Of a stretch of DNA of 64,000 nt, positions 12,140 through 23,446 are shown in pieces. The translations under genes were made by a program, and so were the position numbers. Under the pieces are notes generated by a model, which saw nothing but the letters and a program-made list of their open reading frames with translations, was not told the origin of the DNA and searched no databases. This DNA comes from Gautieria morchelliformis (Eukaryota; Basidiomycota; Agaricomycetes; Gomphales; Gomphaceae): assembly GCA_015179125.1 (NCBI GenBank), contig WHVA01000142.1, positions 124,001 to 188,000 on the forward strand. The letters are read 5' to 3'. Numbering within the stretch: the stretch's first letter is position 1; every line of letters begins with the position of its first letter.

Positions 12140-13869
12140 TTATCGTTCCCCGATCATATCTGGATCTGGAATATCAAAATACGCCCAGGGATTAATGGTT
12201 GTTCTCCAAGTCGGACCATCTGCTCCACGAATTATCTGCGTTGCATGGAAAGGCCGCCACTCTAGGCCATCAAGAAGTACAATTCGAGGAAATATATCAG
12301 TGAGCAATACAATTCTGGCTTGAATTTCTTCTTCCAGATTATCTGACTCGAAGGGGATTCCGTATAGTGCTCTGAGATTCTGAAACGAGCGAAGCTTATT
12401 TGCGCATTCCGCCTGTGTACTGAATTGAATAACGTTGGTACGCCGAGGAAAGAAAATATTTTACCATCACCAGACGTCTAGTATATCCCGTGTCGTCAAA
12501 GTAAGTTCCCTCATCCAGGTCAAGGCATTCAATGCACGGAAATAACATGCCCAGAAGCTGGAGATAGTCGGGTCTTTGGATACTCCTAATTTTCACTGCA
12601 AGCAAGGCATCCTTATTGATGCCTTGGAAACTCGAATCAGGGTGTTCCCAAAACGTTCCGCCCAAGGTTAGTCCCTGAATTTTCTCGAGCGCTCGTGGTG
12701 GTGAACACGGGCATGAAAGTATTGCTTTAATCATCTGATCTTCCGCATATAAAAATGCCAGGTGGGGGAGACAGTTGGGGGGGAAAACGATGTCCGGGAT
12801 TTCGTGATCATCTATATAGAGGAAGCAAAGGAGATGCCGGATCGCGAGGTTGTTGGAGAAGAAAGATCCCATAGCTCCATGCATGGCGGAAGTGGGCGAT
12901 AGGGTGATGTTCTTGAGTTGCAATATGCCGAGCCGTGGCCACATTCCAAGGAGGAAAAGATTGTCCACATTTGGATATGACCATGGATGACCGTTACGGA
13001 AGATCATAATTGTGAGACTCTAGAAGTTAGGTCACTTGTGAGAAAGGCAATTAGCTTTAGTAACTTGCCTCCAAGTAGGGACAATGAGAAACGAGTACTA
13101 GTAGGTCCACCACAGGAAGGATCATGGGGGCACCTTTAAAGGGAATCGGGGTAGATGTCAAATCGAATCTGACGAGACCAAAGAAAGTGGTTGAGATCTA
13201 CACGAGAACAATCAAAATTTGTGCGAATATTACGAAGTGCTACTAACGGGGCTGACGAGTAAGGAGCGGATGTTGATTTCCATGTCTTTCGGTGGAGAGA
13301 CTGCATAAGAAGGCGCATGGGACCCTAGCTCCCGCAACTTTACATCAGATAGATACTGCTTCTGACAGAGTGCACTCCATATATCTTCAGGCCCGAAGAG
13401 AATAGGAGGACAGCTACGATGCCAAGCTAAGGACCTGAGATTGGACATGCCACGCAGCGCGATCGCAAGAAGTCGCTCGCTCCACATGTCAGTCTCGAGT
13501 TGGGATGGTATCTGGCTGGAGGGACCGGGGGGATATTGACCATTGTCTGGGACCCGGTCCTCTAGGAATTTGACTGGCCTGTACGAGTATGAGGGCCGGG
13601 TGTCGGGGATAATCTCAAGATGGCGAACACTTACGCGCATACGTGCGGTTCCGAATTAGATGCTTCCAGGTGTCAATGCATCCTATTGGGGAGCGTACAG
13701 TGTGATACTGGATGTGGCCGGAAAATAAGATGCTGGCCAGTACCCTACATGTGAGGCCGAGGGATAACAAATTCGAAAGACCGACGACGTTCAGCACAAT
13801 CAATTCAATGATTTCCAGAGGTAAGCGTAGAAGTGGACTGTGGACCAGACTTGCTGGGTTATGTGACAT
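12140..13869 (-). CDS. F-box-like leucine-rich protein, tandem copy B
   Basis: Paralogue of copy A with the same exon plan and most residues shared: MSHNPASLVHSPLLRLPLE at the start, the F-box-like helix LLSLGLTCRVLASILF, PNVDNLFLLGMWPRL in the LRR part, and a terminus near DPDMIGER with stop 12140-12142. Its second intron (13020-13068) begins with GC (exon GGAG, then GCAAGT) instead of GT, and the reading frame across it matches copies A and C. In the region after MRVSVRHLE, exon 1 shows a small change: the track ATACGTGCG in the others differs here by one base near 13633 (TTACGCGCAT), which shifts the frame between RTYAR and the downstream RHLE part. If that is real, this copy is broken; a sequencing slip is the alternative. 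Confidence 0.65.
13020..13068 (-). other. GC-AG intron in F-box copy B
   Basis: Read on the minus strand the exon ends TTGGAG and the intron starts GCAAGTTACT, ending CTTCTAG before AGTCTCACAATTATG. Copy A has GTAAGTTACT at the same place. The joined frame reads ...CPYLE-SLTIM, matching both paralogues, so this is a genuine GC donor in an otherwise near-perfect consensus. Confidence 0.75.
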
Positions 13870-14772
13870 GGCACACCGATATACGGTCGAGTAGAAAGAC
13901 GCCGGCAGATGCCACCCACTGGTCACTGGTTCGAACTAGCTACGTGGTTGCCTTATGGGGCTTGAGCTCATGACGTAAGTCTTCCGAGCAGCGCCTGTTG
14001 CCATGTACAGTCGACTCCCTCCTAACACATACCAGGTATAACCCATGACAAAGTATCTGAATGTGGGTACTGTGATTCGATAGAAGTATGATTCAAGTCC
14101 CGAGTGGAACCGAATCGAGGTATGTTCGAGAGGTGAGGATTTGAGAGTATATGAGAGCTATATGAGTTTTGACAGAAGGGACGCAGGTTCAAGTGCGTTT
14201 CAAGACGAGTGGATTCTATGGGAGACAGTGAGTTCGATTGACTGGTGTTCTAGTGTACATGCGACAGCTATTTAACCTTTGTGCAGGATGTGCTAGAACG
14301 AAGGGGCTGTTACCAGCGCCGGTAGGTGCGTGTGCGAGACTTGTGCTACGGGGGTTGGAGTGCCGGATGCTGCGGCGTGTATGTACTGTTATCTATCGAA
14401 TGAGAGGGGAGATATGAGACTTGGATATCAGAAATGTGTGATGTGTGGAAAGAAAGGAAAGGAAAAGGGAAAGTCCATGCACGGTGGCTCAACCACCGTG
14501 CCACTCCACGGATCAGTCGCTCTCGGGCTCAGGGATGGGTCCGCGGGTTTTGCATCGGATGTCGGTCTGTGAAGGAGTGGTGTGTGCTATGCGGGCATGT
14601 GTGGGCTTGGGTAGACATGGTGGGCTAGTGAACTATCAAGTGGGGGTCGTAAGAATGAGCATGCGGCGTGGGTGAAGAAAGGGGGAGATCATGTGAGACG
14701 ATAGTATTTGTGACAACCCATACTCCCTGAAAGGCCATAGGTTTTTGGATTTCCCGAGTTGGTTTGCGGGGA
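13870..14772. other. Intergenic region upstream of F-box copy B, holding an empty transposon site
   Basis: No gene is convincing here. At 13938-13980 the sequence reads ...CTACGTGGTTGCCTTATGGGGCTTG... without interruption. It is the paralogous, uninserted version of the site that in the copy C upstream region carries the 9.3 kb Mutator-like element (and, a few bases away, the 861-base element). Frames around 14330-14670 are open but have the composition of random GT-rich DNA. Confidence 0.6.
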
Positions 14773-15438
14773 GTTTGTTTACCATAACCCACAGCAACAA
14801 ATAGTGACAAAAGAGGAAATCTGGTAATGGTTTGAAACTATGGCAAATGATGAAGAATTCTTCCCTTTTTTTCACAATTTAAGGCATCAAGGAAATCTGA
14901 ATAAAGGCAAATAATAATTTCTTGCATCTTATGCAGTGAATATGATTTATATTGTCACAATTTATTTCTTATAAGTGTTCATCTGTGTTTATTCAGATTT
15001 TCTTGATGTTTTAAATTGTAAACAAAAAGAAAGGCTTCTTCACCATTTGCCATAGTTTCAAATTATTACAAGATTTCCTCTTTTTTCACTATTTGTTTAC
15101 TGTAACTTATAGCAACAAATAGTGACAAAAGAGGAAATCTGGTAATAATTTGAAACTATGGCAAGTTGTAAAGAATCCTTCCTTTTTGTTTACAATTTAA
15201 AACATCAAGAAAATTTGAATAAAACCAGATGAACATTTATAAGGAATAAATTGTGACAAAATTAATCATATTTGCTGCATAAGAGGCAAGAGATAATTAT
15301 TTGCCTTTATTCGGACTTTCTTGATGTCTTTAATTGTAACAGAAAAGAAAGACTTCTTCACCATTTGCCATAGTTTCAAATTATTACCAGATTTCCTCTT
15401 TTTTTACTATTTATTGCTGTGGGTTATGGTAAACAAAC
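14773..15438. repeat. 666-base double foldback repeat
   Basis: The two ends are inverted copies: GTTTGTTTACCATAACCCAC at 14773 matches the reverse complement ending at 15438, and the match continues with few changes for about 80 bases. Each half is itself a near-palindrome: AGAGGAAATCTGGTAAT..TTTGAAACTATGGCAA occurs near 14813, inverted near 15070, direct again near 15131, and inverted near 15390. So the element is two hairpins joined tail to tail. It is AT-rich and non-coding. No target duplication could be recognised. A non-autonomous DNA transposon that doubled is the simplest reading. Confidence 0.75.
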
Positions 15439-15472
15439 AGTGACTTGCACCTAGTGGTATGCCCTGTATAGA

Positions 15473-15549
15473 ATAAGTATGGGTCGCTGTCATCGTCGTG
15501 GTACATTTTCAATGCTTGGTCATGTATTTGTCAATCTAGTTCGAATTAT
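15473..15549. repeat. Duplicate of the upstream flank of F-box copy A
   Basis: GAATAAGTATGGGTCGCTGTCATCG and the next 60 bases repeat the stretch at 11968-12045 upstream of copy A with a handful of changes. This marks a segmental duplication that carried flanks as well as the F-box gene, and provides the empty site for the solo LTR that follows. Confidence 0.65.
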
Positions 15550-15786
15550 TGTTGGGATCTGGAGATCCCGGGCGGCACTTTGGTGCGCGTCAGTGACATG
15601 TCGCACTCGCGAGTGGATAAGAGGAAGACAAAGGATAGGGAAAATACAAAGGACAAAGGAGACAATGAGATAGATTATAATTAGCACAAGGCTTTCATGT
15701 ATATAAGGCAGCAACTGACTGAAGGTCGCTGCTCGATGTCGAATCTACTCCGAGATACTAGACCTCTAATCACACTTCAACCTACA
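15550..15786 (+). mobile_element. Solo LTR, 237 bases, with 5-base target duplication
   Basis: It begins TGTTGGGATCTGG and ends CAACCTACA, with ATTAT directly repeated on both sides (15545-15549 and 15787-15791). The paralogous segment near 12030-12045 reads GAATTATTGTCAT with a single ATTAT, which is the pre-insertion state. Inside there is a TATA-like box (ATGTATATAAGG, about 15697-15708), as expected of an LTR promoter. TG..CA ends and a 5-base duplication are the signature of retrotransposon integration followed by LTR-LTR recombination. No internal domain remains. Confidence 0.85.
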
Positions 15787-16078
15787 ATTATTGTCATGTA
15801 TCAACATCCCCTTTATTATCATATATTCCTCCTAAGGTCCGGTACTGGCACGGAGCTGACACCTTGGCTACTTAGCATATCTAGCTCCGTATCTACATTT
15901 GGGTCACTATGTCGGGTTGGACAGCAACTTAGATAAAGAAACCTGGCAGGGAGTGAGCAAGTAGTACATGGACCATGCCACAGCATATCACATTATGAAC
16001 AGACCAGAGAAATTGATTGTGTGCCAAATGAGGGGTCTCGAACTTGTGAAGAGTATATTGTATTTCATGGTTACAGTA

Positions 16079-17779
16079 TTATTGGTCCTCGATCATATAT
16101 GGACTAACGAAAGCCACCCAGGTATTAGCGGCTGTCCTCCAAGTCGGACCATTTGCTCCACGAATTATCTCCGTTGCATCGATTGGCCCGAGAAGAAATT
16201 TAAGTCGAGGAAATATATCAGCGAGCAATGCAATTCTGGCTTGATTTTCTTCTTCCAGATCATCTGACTCGAAGGGGATTCCGTATAGCGCTCTAAGATT
16301 CTGAAATGAGCGAAGCTTTATTGCGCATTCCGCCTGTGTACTGAATTGAGTAATGTTGGTACATCGAGGAAAGAAATTCTTTTACCATCGACAGACGTCT
16401 AAATCCCGCGTCGTCAAAGTAATATGCCATGTCCAGGTCGAGGTATTCGATGCACGGAAATAACATCCCAAGAAGCTGAAGATCGTCGGGTGTTTGGATA
16501 CTAAAAATTTTCACTGCAAACAAGGCATCCTTATTGACGCCCTGGAAACTCGAATCAGGTTGTTCCCAAAACGTTCTGTCCAAGGTTAGTCCCTGAATTT
16601 GCTCGAGCGCTCGCGGGGGTGAACACGGGCATGAAAGTATGGCTTGAACCGTCTGACCTTCCGCATCTAAATATGTCAGGTGGGGGAGACAGTTAGGGGG
16701 GAAAATGATCTTCGGGATGTCGCCATCATCTGTAATGATGAAGCAAAGGAGATGCCGGATCGCGAGATTGTTAGAGAAGAAAGATCCCACAGCCACGCGC
16801 ATGGCGTGAGTGGGCGATAAGGCGATGTTCTGGAGTTGCAATATGCGGAGCCTTGGCCACTTTCCAAGGAGGAAAAGATTGTCCACATTCGGATATGACC
16901 ATGGATGATGGAGACGGAACATCGTAATTTTGAAACTCTAGAGGTTAGGTCACTTGTGAGAAAGCAATTAGCTTCAGTAACTTGCCTCCAAGTGTGGACA
17001 ATGGGAAACGAGGAGGTCCACCACGGGAAGGATCATGGGGGGACCTTTAAAGGGGATCGGGACACATGTCAAATGGAATCTGACGAGACCAAAGAAAGTG
17101 GTTGAGATCTACACGAGAACGATCAAAATTTGTGCGAATATTACGAAGTGCTACTAACGGGGCTGACGAGTAAGGAGCGGATGTTGATTTCGGTATCTTT
17201 CGGCGGAGAGACTGCATAAGAAGGCACATTGTCCCCTAGCTCCATCAACTTTACATCGGATAGATACTTCTTCTGACAGAGTGCATTCCATATATCTTCA
17301 GGCCCGGAGAGAATAGGAGGACAGCTACGATGCCAAACTAAGGACCTGAGATTGGACATGCCACGCAGCGCGATCACAAGAAGTCGCTCGCTCCACATGT
17401 CAGTCTCGAGTTCGGATGGTATCTGGCTGGAGGGACCGGGGGGGTATTGACCAGTGTCTGGGACCCGGTCCTCTAGCAATTTGACTGGCCTAAACGAGTC
17501 CGAGCCCGTGGTGTCGGCGGTGATCTCAAGACGGCGAACACTACGCGCATACGCGCGATTCCGAATTAGATGCTTCCAGGTGTCAACGCGTCCTATTGGG
17601 GAGCGTACAGTGTAATACTGGACGTGGCCGGAAAATAAGATGCTGGCCAGTACCCTACATGTGAGGCCGAGGGATACTAAATTGGATAGACCGACGACGT
17701 TCAGCACAATCGATTCAATGATTTCCACAGGTAAGCGTAGAAGTGGACTGTGGACTAGACTTGCAGTATTGTGTGACAT
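16079..17779 (-). CDS. F-box-like leucine-rich protein, tandem copy C
   Basis: Third paralogue, with exon 1 open from 17779 (MSHNTASLVHSPLLRLP) through the F-box-like segment SLGLTCRVLASILFSG and ...INIRSLLVSP. Intron 17109-17158 joins to ISTTFFGLVRFH and onward to MILPVVDLLVSHCPHLE. Intron 16938-16985 starts with GC (GGAG|GCAAGT) and joins to SFKITMFRLHH. The next exon holds PNVDNLFLLGKWPRL and CLPHLTYLDAEGQT. A last intron precedes NLRALYGIPFESDD, and the stop is at 16079-16081 after MIEDQ. All frames connect, so this copy appears intact. Its upstream DNA is interrupted by two stacked transposons starting 49 bases before the start codon, which probably alters its expression. Confidence 0.75.
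16938..16985 (-). other. GC-AG intron in F-box copy C
   Basis: On the minus strand the exon ends CACTTGGAG and the intron begins GCAAGTTACTG and ends CCTCTAG. The position is homologous to a GTAAGT donor in copy A. No GT in frame nearby gives a working join, so GC must be the donor if the gene is spliced. Confidence 0.75.
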
Positions 17780-17827
17780 GGCACACTGATATACTTCGCC
17801 GAAAGACGCCGGACGCCACCGACGGTA

Positions 17828-18688
17828 AGATAGAAGTCATCTTAAAACTGGCACCTTTATGTAAGCGGGCGCTTAGGTCACGTGATGCGCCAAATCTTCG
17901 CCTTGGGGATTTTCTTTTTTTTTTTTCCCTTTCAGAAGGCACCTTGGCACAATGACATGTTCTATAATATAATTAGTGACATTGAATCATATTACATGAA
18001 TCCCTTGTCCAACTCAGACATAATGTTTGGAGGTAAAGTACAATGGCCATGGTATAGGCAAACACTTTTTGCCAAATGGCTTCCTAGAGTCTCTTTGGGA
18101 CATGTCTACCTACAATCCTTAGGAGAGACTTAGGATATATCTATATTTATTGAGGAGATATATAGCATCCGAAATGTGACAGCCTGAATGTGTAAACAGG
18201 GTCAAGCACAACCTGCCGGGCGGTCAAAGCGATGACTAAGCAAGCAGCCTGCAGTGGAACTCACCTAGTGTAAGGTTGTACCTACCTAAACCCCGATTTA
18301 AGCAGTAGAAATGTGTAGCAAGGGCCCCAGAGCGGTTTGAAGCCTTTTTCATGCATCGTCCAGGTTCGAAAGGCTGACAAATAGGTCACGTGATCTGTCA
18401 CGTGACCGCCAAATTCCATCAGTGAAAAAACCGAAATTGCAGGAAATCATTCTAGGACATCAGAAAAATAATTTGGTATTTTTTCTATGTCATATTTTGG
18501 ATGCTATATATCTCCTCAATAAATATAGATATATCCTAAGTCTCTCCTAAGGATTGTAGGTAGACATGTCCCAAAGAGACTCTAGGAAGCCATTTGGCAA
18601 AAAGTGTTTGCCTTCGAGTGTTATTGAGCTTGCCATTGGACTGTGCTCAGCTTATGTAAGGGGTGCCAGTTTAAGATGACTTCTATCT
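17828..18688. mobile_element. 861-base non-autonomous DNA transposon with TA target duplication
   Basis: The ends are inverted repeats: AGATAGAAGTCATCTTAAAA at 17828 and its inverse ending at 18688, flanked by TA on both sides (17826-17827, 18689-18690). Longer inverted arms lie further in: the stretch 18060-18170 (AACACTTTTTGCCAAATGGC onward) is matched, inverted, by about 18500-18615. The centre (18180-18480) is unique and non-coding. In the paralogous flank of copy B the sequence runs ...CGAACTAGCTACGTGG with a single TA, the empty site. TA duplication suggests mobilisation by a Tc1/mariner-like transposase, but the tip AGATAG does not match a family I know. Confidence 0.8.
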
Positions 18689-19098
18689 TAGCTACGTGGT
18701 TGCCTTATGCAAGGCATAATAATGTCTCGTGGGAATGCAATTCTGTCTCCGCCGAACAGCCGCCTGTCCTCGAATATAACTAAGCCGTCTCAACATTAAA
18801 CAGCTACTCCCCAACACCACCAAAAAACATGAACTGGGTCTCAATCGAAAGCTCCCCATTAGCACATTCCGACAAAATTATCCCTTTCATAATATCTTAA
18901 ATTTCATTCAGTTATAAGTAGATCTTTGTGTTTGTACAGTCTTAATACCACCGTATGTTCTGCTTCTTGCAGCCTTGAACGGAATCCATCCCCGAGCATT
19001 ATTAGGTTAGATCTAGTGCACATTAATGAGAGCCACTGTGCCCAGTACAGTCTGCATATTTCTAATAATTTTACATTGATTTACTTGATGAATTATTT

Positions 19099-22000
19099 TC
19101 AGGGCCGCAGACGCCGCCCTACATCTGCCGGTGCCAGGACTCCTTCAGGGCTTCGCTTTCGCTTAGGGTTGGAGGTCTTCTGAGTGCCCATGTGATTTGT
19201 TGCCAAGCCGTCACCAGAGGTATCCTGTGCTCGCAGTTTACCATGTGGAAGAGCACCGGCAGATGCTTTCCATCCCTCGGCGGTCTTCACAAGTCGAATC
19301 AAGGGTAGTTGATCTGTAGCTAGAACAGACCCAACCTCCGGAGCTGCATCTATAGCTAAAGATAACCCAGTCTCTCGTGTTTTGTTGGTCGCTGCATGTT
19401 CCACTCGAGTCCTTTCTACGCTTTTGGATTCTCGGGCATTGGCATCCCCGTTATCGGCATATGGGTCAGTGGGATCTATTTGAGGCACCTGCGAGGGAGA
19501 GTCAAACTGACTGCCCTTGTTCCAACCGCTAACCATGGTGGGTTGCTGATCTGGAGGAAGCGCTGTTGTCTTGAGATTGGGGCCAGATGTAGAATAGACA
19601 GGTCGGTGAGGATCTCTTGGAAACTGCGTAGATTTAAATCCCTCAACAGGTGGTGCCATTGTGGCGGAACTGGAGGAAACGTCTGCAGAATCGAGGGTCA
19701 TGTACACCCTAGGGGACGATTGTTGCACCACAGACAGCGACACGGCGTCCGAAGAAGGGTGAGCCTGGGATCCAGCAGAATATGGCAATGGCACGAACGG
19801 CTGTTGATCACCACGTGGAAGCTGGAATTGCGGTTGGGGGAGTGAGTGCTGCACCTCGATTTCACTTGCCATAGCTTCACCTTCGTGACCTTGTAGTACA
19901 TCAGGAATTTCCATTTGTCCGGCTTCGGGAATTATGGTTACAGCTTCTTGTGGGACAAGTTCTTTAGAGTGGCCAGCATCCGCACCGCGTTTATCCACAT
20001 TGCGTGAAGGGGTTTCTTCAATATGAGCCTGCTCTTATGTGATAAGTGTCAAATAAAGCAGAAAATAAAGTGATGACCTTAGGATCAGAAGCAAAGGGCA
20101 CCTCAACGCCCAGTAGCTTGATCGTCGCGTCCATAATCCTGTGCATCCGTTCAAAATCATCGTGTCCTTTGACACTCAGCGAAACGCGCCCTCGCATAGC
20201 TTCCCATACCAATTCATGATCCGAGGAGGGTCGATACAGGTGGTCCTGGTCTGCCAGCACGTACGTTTCTTCAGCTCCGAGCCCCAGTCGATTACCTAGC
20301 AGATAGTAAGCCAGAATTGTGCAACCAGGGCCGACCACCAGGTTTGTCTGTTCCAGGTGGCCCTGAATGCCATGCGTTTCTCGTAACACACATGCGAGTC
20401 TGCTAGCACAAGAGGATCCAATGATGTATGCATCCACATTGTCTAGCTATTGGGAATGTTCTCTAAAAAAGTCAAAAGTCAGACCAGCATCAAGTGTGGA
20501 TCGTGTGCACTTGGCTAGACGTTCATTCCATTGGTCGACTAGTCTGTTGAATGGTGCTCTTGATGGTTGCACGAGAATCTCTGCAACAGTATCAATGACT
20601 GTGCACAGATAGTCATGCGCAGCTGCCTTTTCCGGTGAGAGAATGTCTCTGATTTGGTCATCTGCTAGACCTTGGGCTTCAGCAGCCTCTAGGTCACGCG
20701 TGTCCAAGTCGGCGGGCCATCGTAATTTGGGGATCTATGAAAAATATATTAGGGACAGTCCAGTTCCATAGAACATGATCCAGCACGTACCTGAGAGGTT
20801 TGGAGCTCAGGCACAGAATCGTCAGGGGCACCCATGAGATCATAACATTCGGCGAACATGCGAGTGAATTCATAGGTGTTTTGGAGAGGCAAAATGTCAT
20901 AGAAGACTCGGAAGGTTGCGACCTGAGAGGAAATATCACATTCTGTGATCTGTGCTGGGAAATGTAGGTCTCCCTGAGCAAGGGGCCACAATGCCCAGGC
21001 ATCCATGCCAGGCACATATGTCTCTCTCACCTGGGCAGACAGAATGACATTGGTGGAGGCAGCATTAAGGGTATTGGGCACCCTCAATGTCATTTTAAAC
21101 GGTTCCACCCACTCAGATAGTGGGAAGGGTGCAGGGTTAGATTTGCAATGGGAGGATGACGCACGGGGCACTGCCTGTTGATCTTGCCATTCACAAGCCA
21201 AGCGTTGTCCTATTTGGGTACGCAGACCTTCAATGTCACCAGCACTCAGCGAGTATGTAGGTGCTTCTGGATCACCACCTCTCACTAACTCCTGTGTAAA
21301 CACCACCAGGTATACCCCACAGTCAGTGCTGTTTGACTGATGGGGTAAGTGAGAAGGTAGCTTATAACCAGGTGAATATGGAGCCAACGTGCAATTATAA
21401 GTAAGTCTTACCTCTGATCGCATATGCTCATCTGAATTCTGACGCCAAATGCCAGAAATTTCACCTTGATCTGAGCAACGTGACTCCCATGCAAGAAAGC
21501 GTAATATGCACTGGAATGTCATACAGTGAGACAAAAAAAGAACATCGAGAGGGTTAGTGACACGAACCTCATAGATGTGCTTGTGAGTGAGCACGTTTCG
21601 GCTCAAGCTATCATATATACGAATCGTTGAGGTTTGTGTGTTAATTACTACCAGTATCCAATGCCTTTTTTTAGTGATGAACCATGGAAGGAGAAGTCTT
21701 CTGTAATTAAATACATCACACTGAAACATATTTTCAAGTCAGCTGATTTACTGATAAAGGTGATAAGAGAGACCTACATCAGGTATCCAAGAGATCAGCT
21801 TGCTTCCCTTTTTTCTTCGTCCTCGCCCCTGTCCTGGAGGTCCAAATGCAGCTGTCAGAGGGGCATCACGAATGGGATCAGCAAGTATGGTGTCAAAGAT
21901 ATTAAAACTAGGCAGATCGGTGGTACTGGTGTGGATATCCAACGTGTAGAGGTGAAAGTAGCTGTTGATCACTGTTTCAGAAAGTTCACCCTGTGAGCGC

Positions 22001-23400
22001 AAAGCTTGCAGCTTGGCAGCATTGAGGGGGTAGATGCCATTGACGGTAAAGTTTAATTGTGGGTAGTCACACAGGGCTGGAAAAAGTAGCTCGCCTCCAT
22101 CCATGGAGTTTCTGGTCATGTCCTAAGGGAAATATAAGAAAGTAGATGAGATTTGCAGCATATGGCTAGAACAGGGACTCACTAGGAGGGGCATTGGGCC
22201 AGAAGTCTTCAAGGTTGCTTGAGATGGTGACTGAAGCAAACACAAGGCTTGCATGGTTAGTCTAAGCTGGAAAAGTGGTGCATTACATTACTGTGCATGC
22301 TGTGCAGCTCCATTGAGCTGAGCTGGTGTTGAGCTAATGCCTTGACCACTTGGTCTGTTGTCAGTCCTTCAGGGCTGCAGACATATGCGGCATAAAGCGT
22401 AGCAAGCAGTGTCTTGATGTCTGGGGGTTGAAGTGCGTACACATCCCTGGGGTCCAAACGCAGCAAAAGAGTGAGCGCGATGACAACTACCCAGAAACTG
22501 CATGTGCTTGAATCTTTCTGGAGTTGTGTGGGGAATGAGACGTAAGAAGTCTCAAGGGGTATCTGCCAGATATCAACATCAACAGTGTGGATGCAGCAGT
22601 TAATGGAATAAGCTTATGGGTGATGTGCCAGGAGGTTGCAAGTAGTTATGAATCAACCACTGATCCACAATAGTGGAGCGGCCATTCACCCCTGACGTCG
22701 GGTTGTAACGAGTGCATGCTTCGAGAGCGTTGCTGCCAAGGGAATGATGGAATAGTGTCCAGTGGTTTTCCTGCAGATCCATAAACATCAAGTTCACAAA
22801 AGGATTCCGTTTGTGCTGTTCAATAAGAGGGTGACAAAAGGGTGGTTTCTGATATGTATGTGTCAAATATGTGGTATGAAACCAGGGGAGGCGAGACCCT
22901 ACCATGGTGCCACTCAATCCCTGCGCAAAGCTACTGGACATCCCTGGAGAAATGCAGAACCAAGTGCGGAGCCCATGGGCAGTGCTAAAAGAATTCAGCA
23001 GTTCTACAAATACGATCATCTCCTCGATTCTCAGCCAGTATCCCGCATTGTCCCACCATGAACAGTCCACAGACCAGATGGCCAGGTCTTCAACGGTAAG
23101 ATCGTCACGAGCGTGTTCATCCGATGCACTGCATGGGACCAGTTGACTGGCAATGGGTTGGGTGGATGAACCTGCAATAGAATCACCTGGTGTCACGCTG
23201 AGGAGAACAAGCATTTCCAAGCCGAGCACCCCCATGGGTGGCTCTAGCACCTTCCGGCTGGCCAGGTGTTTGCGTAATGCAGGGGTTTCAGTCATCAAAC
23301 TGTTCTTCAGGCGTTTGGTGGGTTTTCTACCTGGCTTTCTGCTGAATTGTGGGACACGGTGCCGTTTTGTAGGAGAACGCCATGGTTGCATGGGCACCAT
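19099..23400 (-). CDS. Ulp1/SENP-type (C48) cysteine protease gene of the MULE element
   Basis: Multi-exon gene downstream of the transposase. The key exon (21729 to about 21200) shows RHWILVVINTQTSTIRIYDS, with the catalytic His at about 21662 and Asp in YDS, and then QSNSTDCGVYLVVF with the oxyanion Gln and nucleophile Cys at 21319-21321. This is the full C48 arrangement used to cleave SUMO or ubiquitin-like modifiers. Upstream, the exon at 23400-22600 has a Lys/Arg-rich start and SWWDNAGYWLRIEEMI, which I do not recognise. Downstream exons (20707-20450, 20437-20018, 19998-19099) have no known domain; the last is Pro/Ser/Gln-rich and ends in a basic stretch (NPKRKRSPEG) that could be a nuclear signal. 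The joins are not all certain, and it could be two genes. Mutator-type elements with Ulp1 domains are known; the protease's role in transposition is unresolved. Confidence 0.65.
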
Positions 23401-23446
23401 CGGGCCTGGTCGTCCATGTGCAGGGAGAGAATGGGAAATGACTGCA

